From contig NZ_CAJJWO010000019.1 of the NCBI RefSeq assembly GCF_905196875.1, forward strand, positions 1-64,000: DNA of 64,000 bases, given 5' to 3'. Shown piece by piece: positions 25,068-33,537 of the stretch. The notes beneath the pieces were generated by a model. The model saw nothing but the letters and a program-made list of their open reading frames with translations. It had not been told where the DNA came from and searched no databases. A program made the translations under genes and the position numbers. Source of the stretch: an uncultured Parabacteroides sp. GTDB lineage: Bacteria; Bacteroidota; Bacteroidia; Bacteroidales; Tannerellaceae. Within the stretch, counting starts at the first letter, position 1. Every line of letters starts with the position of its first letter.

Positions 25068-28000
25068 ATGAAATTAAGAACCTTTATAGAACGCCCGGTA
25101 CTATCAGCCGTTATCTCTATCGTGATAGTATTTATGGGCATTATCGGGCTGACCAGTCTGCCCGTCGAACAATATCCCGATATTGCCCCACCTACCGTTA
25201 TGGTGAGTACAACCTACTTCGGTGCCAGTGCGGAAACCCTTCAAAAGAGTGTAATCGCCCCGTTGGAAGAAGCCATCAACGGTGTAGAAGATATGACCTA
25301 TATGACATCTACGGCGACCAATGCAGGTACCGTATCCATTATGGTCTACTTCAAACAGGGGACAGATCCGGATATGGCAACCGTCAACGTACAAAACCGT
25401 GTATCCAAAGCCACCGGGCAGTTGCCGGCAGAAGTGACACAAGTAGGGGTCACAACCACCAAGCGTCAGACCAGTATGCTACAGATCTTCTCGATATACA
25501 GCCCTGACGATTCATACGATGAAAGTTTCCTGGCCAATTACCTGAGCATTAACCTGAAGCCGGAAATCCTCCGTATCTCAGGCGTTGGAGAGCTAATGGT
25601 AATGGGTGGCGATTACAGTATGCGTGTCTGGATGAAGCCGGATGTGATGGCGCAATATAACCTCATCCCTTCAGACGTGACTGCCGTACTGGCCGAACAG
25701 AATATAGAATCGGCAACCGGTGCATTCGGCGAGAACTCTACGGAGACCTACCAATATACGATGAAGTACAAAGGCCGTTTGATACAGCCGGAAGAATTCG
25801 GAGATATCGTGATCCGTTCGACCGAAGACGGCGAAGTACTGATGCTGAAAGATATAGCTGAAATAGAACTGGGACGTGAAAACTACTCCTACATCGGTGA
25901 GCTGACCGGGCATGTCGGCGTTTCCTGTATGGTATTCCAGACAGCCGGTTCCAACGCAACCGAGGTAAACCAGCAAATCGACGCTTTCCTCGATGAAGCA
26001 CGCAAAGACCTGCCGAAAGGTGTTGAGATCGTACAGATGATGAGTTCGAACGACTTCCTATTCGCCTCCATCCACGAGGTGGTAAAGACATTGATCGAAG
26101 CGATCTTGCTGGTTATCCTGGTGGTATACATTTTCCTGCAGGATATCCGTTCGACACTGATCCCGTTGGTCGGTATCATCGTGTCTCTGATCGGTACATT
26201 CGCTTTCATGTCGATTGCCGGATTCAGTATCAACCTGATTACTTTGTTTGCACTTGTTCTCGTAATCGGTACGGTGGTCGATGATGCCATTGTCGTCGTC
26301 GAGGCGGTACAGGCCCGGTTCGACGTCGGGTATAAATCTTCGTACATGGCGAGTATGGATGCCATGAACGGGATCAGTGCCGCCATTATCTCTTCTTCAC
26401 TGGTGTTTATGGCTGTGTTCATTCCAGTATCGTTTATAAGCGGAACTTCCGGTACATTCTATACACAGTTCGGTCTGACTATGGCGGTTGCCGTAGGTAT
26501 CTCGGCGATCAATGCATTGACGCTGAGTCCGGCATTATGCGCACTAATCCTGAAGCCGTATATAAACGAAGACGGTACGCAAAAGAACAATTTCGCCTCT
26601 CGCTTCCGTAAAGCATTCAATACAGCTTTCGACGTCCTAATCGCGAAATACAAGAAAGGCGTACTCTTCTTTATCAAACGCAGATGGCTGATGTGGTCGA
26701 TGCTGGCTTGCTCGATTGTTCTGCTGTTTTTCCTGATGAAAACGACAAAGACCAGTCTGGTGCCTGACGAAGACCAGGGTGTATTGTTTGTCAACGTAAC
26801 AACGGCAGCCGGTAACTCGCTGGCAACGACCAACGACGTCATGACCAACATAGAAAACCGTATCAAAGACCTGCCGCAGATAAAGGAATACAATAAAGTA
26901 TCCGGCTATGGGCTGATCTCCGGACAAGGGAACTCATTCGGTATGTTCATCATCAAATTGAAACCGTGGGATGAACGTACAGATAAGGAAGACCACGTAC
27001 AATCGGTTATCAACCAGGTGTACGGACGGACTGCCGATATCAAGGATGCGACTATCTTCGCCATGTCGCCGGGTATGATTCCCGGTTACGGTATGGGTAA
27101 CGCATTGGAAATGTATATGCAGGATAAAAAGGGAGGCGATCTGACTGATTTCTTCAATACGACACAACAATACCTGGGAGCCTTGCGCGAACGCCCGGAA
27201 ATTGCAGCCGCCTATTCAACCTTCTCCATCAACTACCCGCAATGGGAAGTGACGGTAGATGCAGCTAAATGTAAGCGTGCCGGTATCACTCCGGATGCCG
27301 TACTGAGCACCTTGTCCGGTTATTACGGAGGACAGTATGTATCCAATTTCAACCGTTTCTCGAAAGTATATAAAGTAATGATACAGGCTTCGCCCAATTA
27401 TCGTCTGGATGAATCCTCACTGGATAATACCTTCGTACGTATGGCTAACGGCGAAATGGCTCCGTTAAGCCAGTTCGTCAACCTGACAAAGGTATACGGT
27501 GCCGAATCATTGAGCCGCTTCAATATGTACAACTCGATCGGGGTAAACGCCATGCCTGCACCAGGTTACAGTTCCGGTGATGCGATCAATGCCGTGAAGG
27601 AAGTAGCGGCAACCAGTCTGCCGAGAGGTTATGGCTACGACTTTGCCGGTATCACCCGCGAAGAGAACCAGGAAAGCAATACGACAACTGTAATTTTTGT
27701 GATCTGTATCCTGATGATCTACCTGATCCTGAGTGCGCTCTATGAAAGCTTCCTGGTCCCGTTTGCTGTGATCCTTTCCGTACCGTTCGGCCTGATGGGT
27801 AGCTTCCTGTTCGCCAAGATCATGGGGCTGGAGAATAACATTTATCTGCAAACCGGTTTGATCATGCTGATCGGCCTGTTGGCTAAGACAGCCATCCTGC
27901 TGACTGAATATGCCGCCGAACGCCGCGCCGCTGGTATGAGCCTGACATCTGCCGCACTGTCTGCCGCCAAAGTACGTCTCCGTCCGATCCTCATGACGGC

Positions 28001-28295
28001 ATTAACGATGATTTTCGGTCTGCTGCCGCTGGTGGTAGCGACCGGCGTAGGTGCAAACGGTAACAGTTCGTTAGGTACAGGTGCCGTCGGCGGTATGTTG
28101 ATCGGTACACTGGCGCTGCTGTTCGTCGTGCCTTCCCTGTTCATCGTATTCCAGTATCTACAAGAGAAAGTACGTCCGATACAGTTCGAACCGGCACGTG
28201 ACTGGCAGATACAGGAAGAAGTAGTAGAAGTAACTGCCGAGCGGAATGAATATCTCGAAAGTAAAAAGAAAGGAAATCAATCAGATGAAAAATAA
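25068..28295 (+). CDS. RND efflux transporter, AcrB/MexB family
   Basis: 1075 residues with the HAE1-type layout: a first membrane helix right at the N-terminus (FIERPVLSAVISIVIVFMG), two large periplasmic loops, and twelve helices. The proton-relay acids are Asp405-Asp406 in VVDDAIVVVEAV. The family signatures PVEQYPDIAPP and GTGVIGG-like C-terminal segments (here GTGAVGGMLIGT) are present. It exchanges protons for toxic compounds drawn from the periplasm. It overlaps the downstream outer-membrane gene by 11 bases. Confidence 0.96.
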   Translation: MKLRTFIERPVLSAVISIVIVFMGIIGLTSLPVEQYPDIAPPTVMVSTTYFGASAETLQKSVIAPLEEAINGVEDMTYMTSTATNAGTVSIMVYFKQGTDPDMATVNVQNRVSKATGQLPAEVTQVGVTTTKRQTSMLQIFSIYSPDDSYDESFLANYLSINLKPEILRISGVGELMVMGGDYSMRVWMKPDVMAQYNLIPSDVTAVLAEQNIESATGAFGENSTETYQYTMKYKGRLIQPEEFGDIVIRSTEDGEVLMLKDIAEIELGRENYSYIGELTGHVGVSCMVFQTAGSNATEVNQQIDAFLDEARKDLPKGVEIVQMMSSNDFLFASIHEVVKTLIEAILLVILVVYIFLQDIRSTLIPLVGIIVSLIGTFAFMSIAGFSINLITLFALVLVIGTVVDDAIVVVEAVQARFDVGYKSSYMASMDAMNGISAAIISSSLVFMAVFIPVSFISGTSGTFYTQFGLTMAVAVGISAINALTLSPALCALILKPYINEDGTQKNNFASRFRKAFNTAFDVLIAKYKKGVLFFIKRRWLMWSMLACSIVLLFFLMKTTKTSLVPDEDQGVLFVNVTTAAGNSLATTNDVMTNIENRIKDLPQIKEYNKVSGYGLISGQGNSFGMFIIKLKPWDERTDKEDHVQSVINQVYGRTADIKDATIFAMSPGMIPGYGMGNALEMYMQDKKGGDLTDFFNTTQQYLGALRERPEIAAAYSTFSINYPQWEVTVDAAKCKRAGITPDAVLSTLSGYYGGQYVSNFNRFSKVYKVMIQASPNYRLDESSLDNTFVRMANGEMAPLSQFVNLTKVYGAESLSRFNMYNSIGVNAMPAPGYSSGDAINAVKEVAATSLPRGYGYDFAGITREENQESNTTTVIFVICILMIYLILSALYESFLVPFAVILSVPFGLMGSFLFAKIMGLENNIYLQTGLIMLIGLLAKTAILLTEYAAERRAAGMSLTSAALSAAKVRLRPILMTALTMIFGLLPLVVATGVGANGNSSLGTGAVGGMLIGTLALLFVVPSLFIVFQYLQEKVRPIQFEPARDWQIQEEVVEVTAERNEYLESKKKGNQSDEK

Positions 28296-29655
28296 TATCA
28301 TTCTATTATCCGTCGCCACCCTCTCGTTACTGAGTGGGTGCGGCATTTACAAATCCTATAAACCGGAGACCTCCGTTCCCGATAACCTGTTCAGGGAGGA
28401 TACGCCGGCTACAGATACCACCAGTATCGGCAACCTCGATTGGCGGGATTTGTTCTCCGACCCGCAGCTGCAAGTTCTGATCGATAAGGGATTGGAAAAT
28501 AACACCGACATGCGCACCGCCCATTTGAGGGTACAGGAGGCCGAAGCCGCCCTGATGACTTCACGTCTGGCTTACCTTCCGGCATTGAACCTGACCCCGC
28601 AAGGTACGATCAGCAGCTTCGACGGTTCGAAAGCCGCCAAGAGTTATCAGCTGGCCGCCTCTGCCAGTTGGGAAATCGATATATTCGGTCGGTTGACCAA
28701 TGCAAAACGAAGCGCACAGGCAGCCCTCGAACAAACCAAGTCATACAAACAGGCCGTCCAGACACAGCTAATAGCCACTATAGCCAATTCCTATTACACT
28801 TTATTATTGCTCGACAAACAGTTTGTCATCAGTGAACGGACGGCCTCTCTTTGGAAAGAGAATGTGCAGGCGATGTATGCATTAAAAAAGGCGGGACTGA
28901 CGAATGAAGCAGCCGTTTCCCAGTCGGAAGCCAACTGCCTGAGTGTGGAAGCCTCCCTCCTGACCTTGCGCCAGCAGATCAACGAGGTAGAGAACAGCCT
29001 GTCGAACCTGCTCGGAGAAGTTCCAGGCCGGATAGAAAGAGGCAACATCGACCGACAGGAGTTTCCCCGGACATTGTCTGTCGGAGTCCCGCTTTCGCTG
29101 CTAAGCAACCGCCCGGATGTAAGACAAGCCGAATACTCGCTGGCACAGGCATTCTATACTACCAACGGTGCACGTAGTGCCTTCTACCCGAACATCACCC
29201 TGAGCGGTGTAACCGGATGGACCAATAACGGAACGGGGATCATCACCAATCCGGGCGGCTGGCTGTTGCAGGCGATAGGCTCGGTGACACAACCGCTATT
29301 CAACAAAGGAGCCAACATCGCCCAGTTGAAAATAGCCAAGGCACAACAGGAAGAAGCTTCCCTGGCTTTCCAGCAAAGCCTATTAAATGCCGGAAGCGAA
29401 GTAAACAACGCTTTGACACAATGGCAGACGGCACGCGGACGCATCCAACTGGCCGATCAACAGATTACAGCCTTACAAAAGGCCGTAAAAAGCACCCGGT
29501 TACTGATGCAACACGGAAACACCACTTATTTGGAGGTACTGACTGCCCAGCAAGGTCTGTTGCAGGCGGAACTCTCGCTGGTTGCCGATCGTTTCGATGA
29601 GATACAAGGGGTTATCAACCTTTATCATGCATTAGGGGGAGGACAGGAAGAGTAA
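28285..29655 (+). CDS. RND efflux outer-membrane channel lipoprotein (OprM/NodT family)
   Basis: Start set at the ATG at 28285 (456 residues), because it gives a proper lipoprotein signal, LSLLSGC, and follows the purine-rich GAAAGGAAAT; an ATG at 28246 lies well inside the transporter gene. Two repeated TolC-type halves are visible: LIDKGLENNTDMRTAHLRVQ with ASWEIDIFGRL, then LLSNRPDVRQAEYSLAQAFY with QPLFNKGA. It forms the trimeric exit duct of the pump. Confidence 0.94.
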   Translation: MKNNIILLSVATLSLLSGCGIYKSYKPETSVPDNLFREDTPATDTTSIGNLDWRDLFSDPQLQVLIDKGLENNTDMRTAHLRVQEAEAALMTSRLAYLPALNLTPQGTISSFDGSKAAKSYQLAASASWEIDIFGRLTNAKRSAQAALEQTKSYKQAVQTQLIATIANSYYTLLLLDKQFVISERTASLWKENVQAMYALKKAGLTNEAAVSQSEANCLSVEASLLTLRQQINEVENSLSNLLGEVPGRIERGNIDRQEFPRTLSVGVPLSLLSNRPDVRQAEYSLAQAFYTTNGARSAFYPNITLSGVTGWTNNGTGIITNPGGWLLQAIGSVTQPLFNKGANIAQLKIAKAQQEEASLAFQQSLLNAGSEVNNALTQWQTARGRIQLADQQITALQKAVKSTRLLMQHGNTTYLEVLTAQQGLLQAELSLVADRFDEIQGVINLYHALGGGQEE

Positions 29656-29707
29656 CTTTTTATACGGTTGCCGTATGCGAGCGTATACGACAACCGTATA
29701 TAAAAAA
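29656..29707. terminator. Long hairpin between the efflux operon and arginase gene
   Basis: TATACGGTTG (29661-29670) and CAACCGTATA (29691-29700) pair, with CCGTAT/ATACG adding to the inner stem, and flanking T and A runs extend it outward. It stands between two convergent genes and could end both transcripts, although the poly-T lies inside the stem. Confidence 0.6.
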
Positions 29708-29726
29708 ACTGGAGCCCGGAGCTTTA

Positions 29727-30623
29727 TTATAGTTTGGCTGTTATATAATCGATAATATCCAGACAGAGATTGGTTGTCAGATCATTCGTATCCAAATCGG
29801 GATTCAGTTCGACCAAATCCATTGACTTTATCAAGTTTGTCGACAACATATGTTCGACAAAATTTTTAAACTCTTCCGGAGTCAGTCCTTCGCTCACTCG
29901 CGTACCTGTACCCGGAGCAAACCGCGGATCGAGACTGTCCACATCGATACTGAAATGGACATTACGTATTTTCCTTTCCTTCAGCTTCCGCTTGATATCT
30001 TCGGCCACGAAATTGATTCCCTTCAGATGGATGGTATCCATGGTGTAAACACTCAGGTGCTCCCGGTCGATAAGAGCCTGTTCGCCTTCATCCAGGCTGC
30101 GGGTTCCAACGAGGAACACATTCTGCGGATTCACCTTATTGCCGGGAGCATAGATATTGACAAGTTCTTCGCTTCCCATCCCCATCAGAGCACTCAATGG
30201 CATTCCGTGGATATTCCCGCTGGGGGATGTTTCATTCGTGTTGATATCGCCATGCGCATCCAACCAGATGATTCCGAAATCGTCGAAACATTTCCCTACA
30301 CCGGAAGCACTTCCCAGACCAAGTGAATGATCGCCACCGATAACAAGCGGGAATGCCCCGCCACGTAAGGTATCATACACCAGCTCTGCCAGATTATTAT
30401 TCACCTCGACGATAGCGTCCAGATACTTCATGCTCTTGCCCCTGGCAAATTTATCCGTTTCGGAAACGGGAGGAACATACAGATTCCCAAGGTCGAAAGC
30501 ACGATGCCCGTTCTTACGAATCAAATTCATCAATCCCCGCTCACGCAGATGGTTCGGGGCACGTTCTACGCCTTCCCGGTCGCAACCGAGGTTGAGGGGG
30601 ACTCCTATTACATTAATCTTCAT
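29727..30623 (-). CDS. rocF: Arginase-family ureohydrolase (probable arginase)
   Basis: 298 residues with all Mn-site motifs of the ureohydrolase family: GGDHS (His99), WLDAHGDIN (Asp122, His124, Asp126) and SIDVDSLDP (Asp227, Asp229). Arginase splits arginine to ornithine and urea. The gene lies 9 bases after an ornithine aminotransferase gene on the same strand, which makes arginine catabolism to glutamate semialdehyde the natural reading. Agmatinase or formimidoylglutamase are the alternatives; the roc partner and the FAPGTGTRVSEGLT segment favour arginase. Confidence 0.88.
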   Translation of the reverse strand: MKINVIGVPLNLGCDREGVERAPNHLRERGLMNLIRKNGHRAFDLGNLYVPPVSETDKFARGKSMKYLDAIVEVNNNLAELVYDTLRGGAFPLVIGGDHSLGLGSASGVGKCFDDFGIIWLDAHGDINTNETSPSGNIHGMPLSALMGMGSEELVNIYAPGNKVNPQNVFLVGTRSLDEGEQALIDREHLSVYTMDTIHLKGINFVAEDIKRKLKERKIRNVHFSIDVDSLDPRFAPGTGTRVSEGLTPEEFKNFVEHMLSTNLIKSMDLVELNPDLDTNDLTTNLCLDIIDYITAKL

Positions 30624-30632
30624 ACTGTCCGT

Positions 30633-31841
30633 TTAAAATTGCGCAAACGTTTCCTTTATAATAGCTATCGCCTCCATCATCTGATCATGAGTGATAATGA
30701 GTGGCGGAGTGAAGCGGATGATATGATCGTGTGTCGGCTTGGCAATCAGTCCGTTTTCCTTCAGGGCCAGACAGATGTCCCAGGCAACCTTCCCGTCATG
30801 CGGCTCAGTGACTACGGCATTCAGAAGCCCTTTTCCTCTCACCTGCTTAATCATCGGATTATCGATCCTTTCCATCTCACTGCGGAACAACTCACCCATG
30901 GCAAAGGCATTCTCCGAAAGTTTCTCGTCCCTCACTACTTCGAGGGCAGCAATACCGACAGCAGCAGCCAACGGATTTCCGCCATACGTAGAGCCATGTT
31001 CGCCCGGCGCAATCGTCAGCATAATCTCATCGTTTGCCAGTACGGCAGAGACAGGAGTGACACCACCGGAGAGGGCTTTACCCAATATCAATATATCGGG
31101 ATGAACATTCTCGTAATCGCAGGCCAGCAGTTTCCCGGTGCGTCCGATGCCCGTCTGTATCTCATCGGCAATGAACAGGACATTATGTTGTTTGCAGAGG
31201 TCGTAACAGCGGCGGAGATAACCGTCGTCGGGCACTACTACACCGGCCTCTCCCTGGATCGGCTCTATCAGGAAGCCTACAACATCCGGGTCTTTCAATG
31301 CCTCAGCCAATGCGTCTACATTATTATATTGTACTTTGATAAAGCCGGGAGTGTATGGCCCGAAGTCTTCATACGAACTCGGATCGGTACTCATCGAAAT
31401 GATCGTGATTGTACGTCCGTGGAAATTCTCGCTGCAAACAACGATCTTAGCACGTTCGGAAGCGATGCCTTTGATACGATACCCCCAGCGGCGCGCCAGT
31501 TTGAGGGCGGTTTCGACTGCCTCTGCCCCGGTATTCATCGGCAGCAATTTGTCGTAGCCAAAGAACTTGCAGGTAAACTCCATGTATTCGCCCAAAATGT
31601 CCGAATGGAAAGCGCGCGACACCAGCGTCAGCTTCTGCGCCTGGTCGGTCAATGCCTGGATGATTTTAGGATGGCAATGCCCCTGGCTCAGGGCGGAATA
31701 ACCGGACAGGAAATCAAAGTAACGTTTGCCTTCCACGTCCCAAACAAATACGCCTTCTCCTTTCTCGAGAACGACAGGCAGGGGATGATAGTTGTGTGCA
31801 CCAAACTTCCCCTCACGGGTGATGTAATCTTCCGGTCTCAT
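30633..31841 (-). CDS. rocD: Ornithine aminotransferase
   Basis: 402 residues of a class-III PLP aminotransferase. The pyridoxal lysine is Lys255 in LILGKALSGG, and the cofactor-binding IADEIQTGIGRTG precedes it. MNTGAEAVETALKLARRWGY and HGSTYGGNPLAAAVGIAALE are hallmarks of the ornithine subgroup. It converts ornithine and 2-oxoglutarate to glutamate semialdehyde and glutamate, directly downstream in pathway from the arginase gene 9 bases away. Confidence 0.94.
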   Translation of the reverse strand: MRPEDYITREGKFGAHNYHPLPVVLEKGEGVFVWDVEGKRYFDFLSGYSALSQGHCHPKIIQALTDQAQKLTLVSRAFHSDILGEYMEFTCKFFGYDKLLPMNTGAEAVETALKLARRWGYRIKGIASERAKIVVCSENFHGRTITIISMSTDPSSYEDFGPYTPGFIKVQYNNVDALAEALKDPDVVGFLIEPIQGEAGVVVPDDGYLRRCYDLCKQHNVLFIADEIQTGIGRTGKLLACDYENVHPDILILGKALSGGVTPVSAVLANDEIMLTIAPGEHGSTYGGNPLAAAVGIAALEVVRDEKLSENAFAMGELFRSEMERIDNPMIKQVRGKGLLNAVVTEPHDGKVAWDICLALKENGLIAKPTHDHIIRFTPPLIITHDQMMEAIAIIKETFAQF

Positions 31842-31897
31842 ACTATTTCAGATTTAATTGTTTGACAGACTGTAAGCGTTTCATACAGCCAATGAGC

Positions 31898-31905
31898 CAA
31901 AGATA
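31898..31905 (-). promoter_or_regulatory. -7 box for rocD-rocF
   Basis: TATCTTTG on the minus strand, 56 bases before the rocD ATG, is a full TAnnTTTG match. The -33 element is not clear. Confidence 0.5.
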
Positions 31906-31996
31906 GGAATTTGAAGTGACAGTATGTCACCGGAAGATATATGTTAAGAAACACAGAAAACGGTTCTTTCCGGTTGATTACTGCCATCCGGATACT

Positions 31997-32028
31997 AAAA
32001 AAGGGATGACCCTCGTCATCCCCTTTTT
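31997..32028 (-). terminator. Terminator after the MFS permease gene
   Basis: AAAAAAGGGATGA and TCATCCCCTTTTT form a stem of about 12 bp with a 6-base loop. On the minus strand it is followed by a T run, and it stands 47 bases after the permease stop codon. Confidence 0.85.
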
Positions 32029-32075
32029 CATGTTTGGCGTAAAAAATATATATAGTCTTGAGAATTAAATGCGTA

Positions 32076-33311
32076 TTATTTATCTGTCGTCTTCAGGCTC
32101 ACCGGCTTGAACAGGAAGATGAACAGGAATAGCAGCACTGCCGTGCAAACCGAAGAAATCAGGAATAATACCGGCCAGTCGCATTTGTCACCATCCCGGA
32201 AAAATCCGATCAGCCATCCGTTCCATAACGTTCCGATCAGGAAGCCGACGCCCCAGACCAGGAAGAAAAGCAACCCCTGTGCCTGTGCTTTCATCTCCTT
32301 CGGAGCAACATTATCCGTATACACCTGTCCGCCCACATAGAACAACCCGAAGATCAGTCCATGTACGATAATCCCGATATAATAGAACCATTGCTGTCCG
32401 GTTTCGGCACCGAAAAAGAAGGCCCCGTAACGAACCAACATGGCTACCATACCAAAGATCAGCGTGTTCTTGATCCCCGACTTCACAAGGATCGTTGTAG
32501 TGATAACCAGGAAGAACATTTCAGCCAGCTGGCCGAAGTTCATCGTCACCGTTATATTACGAACCTGTTCGTCGGCCAGGATCATGGAACCATATACATG
32601 ATACAGGGTAAACGGGATGATCGAAAGGAACGTAAGGATCATAAACACCCGGTAATTCTTATCTTTCATCAGCGAGAAGGCGGAAAATCCGGTTATATCC
32701 ATCACCGATATCTTCGAACTTTTCGCCACGGAAGGCGGAGTATGCGGAAGCGTCAGGTTGACAAAAGCCGCTACGAAAGAAACGCCGGCACCGCAATACA
32801 TCGGCAGGTTCGTATCGTCGAACGCCTCCATACCCATCAGGTGGATCGCTACGATACTAAAAATACCGGAAGCCACCCAGCCTACCGAACCGAACATACG
32901 TATACGCGGGAACTGCTCGGACGGAGCATGGCTCATAGCGATCGTACTTGTCAGACTCTGTGTCGGCATGTGGCAAAGCATAGCCATTACGACAAAGAAC
33001 ATCAGAGGAGGAAAATCCTGCTGCTGGGCGGCCAGCAGCAGGAAGACTCCCGTGAAAATATTCAAAACTGCCAATATCTTTTCTGCGGCAAAGTAGCGGT
33101 CGGCAATCGCTCCGATAAACGAAGAGCCCATTGCCCCGATAGCCATTGCACTTAATACTAAGGAAACCTGATACACTTCCAGCTTGAGCGTGTGTGAAAG
33201 ATAGGCTGCCAGCGGCACCCACCAGACGGCACTCAGCATGTACTGAAGAAACATCATCAAACATAGCTGAACTTTTGTTCCGATTCCTGTATTAGAATGT
33301 TGTGTACTCAT
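32076..33311 (-). CDS. MFS permease, nucleoside:H+ symporter (NupG/XapB)-like
   Basis: 411 residues with twelve predicted membrane helices. The opening QLCLMMFLQYMLSAVWWVPL, the GSVGWVASGI segment and the late GLIFGLFYVGGQVY resemble the nucleoside:H+ symporter family. Such permeases import nucleosides. No nucleoside metabolism gene is next to it, so the substrate is inferred from family resemblance only. It is divergent from the hybrid two-component gene (169 to 226 bases apart, depending on start). Confidence 0.8.
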   Translation of the reverse strand: MSTQHSNTGIGTKVQLCLMMFLQYMLSAVWWVPLAAYLSHTLKLEVYQVSLVLSAMAIGAMGSSFIGAIADRYFAAEKILAVLNIFTGVFLLLAAQQQDFPPLMFFVVMAMLCHMPTQSLTSTIAMSHAPSEQFPRIRMFGSVGWVASGIFSIVAIHLMGMEAFDDTNLPMYCGAGVSFVAAFVNLTLPHTPPSVAKSSKISVMDITGFSAFSLMKDKNYRVFMILTFLSIIPFTLYHVYGSMILADEQVRNITVTMNFGQLAEMFFLVITTTILVKSGIKNTLIFGMVAMLVRYGAFFFGAETGQQWFYYIGIIVHGLIFGLFYVGGQVYTDNVAPKEMKAQAQGLLFFLVWGVGFLIGTLWNGWLIGFFRDGDKCDWPVLFLISSVCTAVLLFLFIFLFKPVSLKTTDK

Positions 33312-33358
33312 GATAGTAAATAAAAAGGTTACTTGTCGTGTTTTCCAATTTCGTTGAT

Positions 33359-33366
33359 CAAAAGTA
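33359..33366 (-). promoter_or_regulatory. -7 box for the MFS permease gene
   Basis: TACTTTTG on the minus strand is a full TAnnTTTG match, 47 bases before the permease ATG. Confidence 0.45.
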
Positions 33367-33449
33367 CTCCTTCCCCAAGAGAACGTCTGTCCGTTCCGGT
33401 TGCATTAATTCCCGTATTTATCTCATTCTACGCTATTCTCAGTGGGTAT

Positions 33450-33500
33450 GATACAATTTTTTAAAACCGTGATACAATAAATGAAAACCCGTAATACAAT
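33450..33500 (+). repeat. Three direct copies of (G/A)ATACAAT spaced 21 and 22 bp before the hybrid sensor gene
   Basis: GATACAAT at 33450-33457 and 33471-33478 and AATACAAT at 33493-33500 lie on one DNA face. The last two are each preceded by CCGT. They sit immediately upstream of the preferred ATG at 33538 and look like tandem binding sites, perhaps for the AraC-type domain of the protein itself. Confidence 0.55.
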
Positions 33501-33537
33501 TTTATATATCTTGCAGTGTCAAACAACAAACTTATTT

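Noticed and set aside
30504..31865. 453-residue open frame on the plus strand
   Set aside because: Antisense to ornithine aminotransferase and the arginase start. The minus-strand proteins have complete catalytic motifs.
32361..33155. 264-residue open frame on the plus strand
   Set aside because: Antisense to the MFS permease. The product is His/Arg-rich and without hydrophobic pattern.
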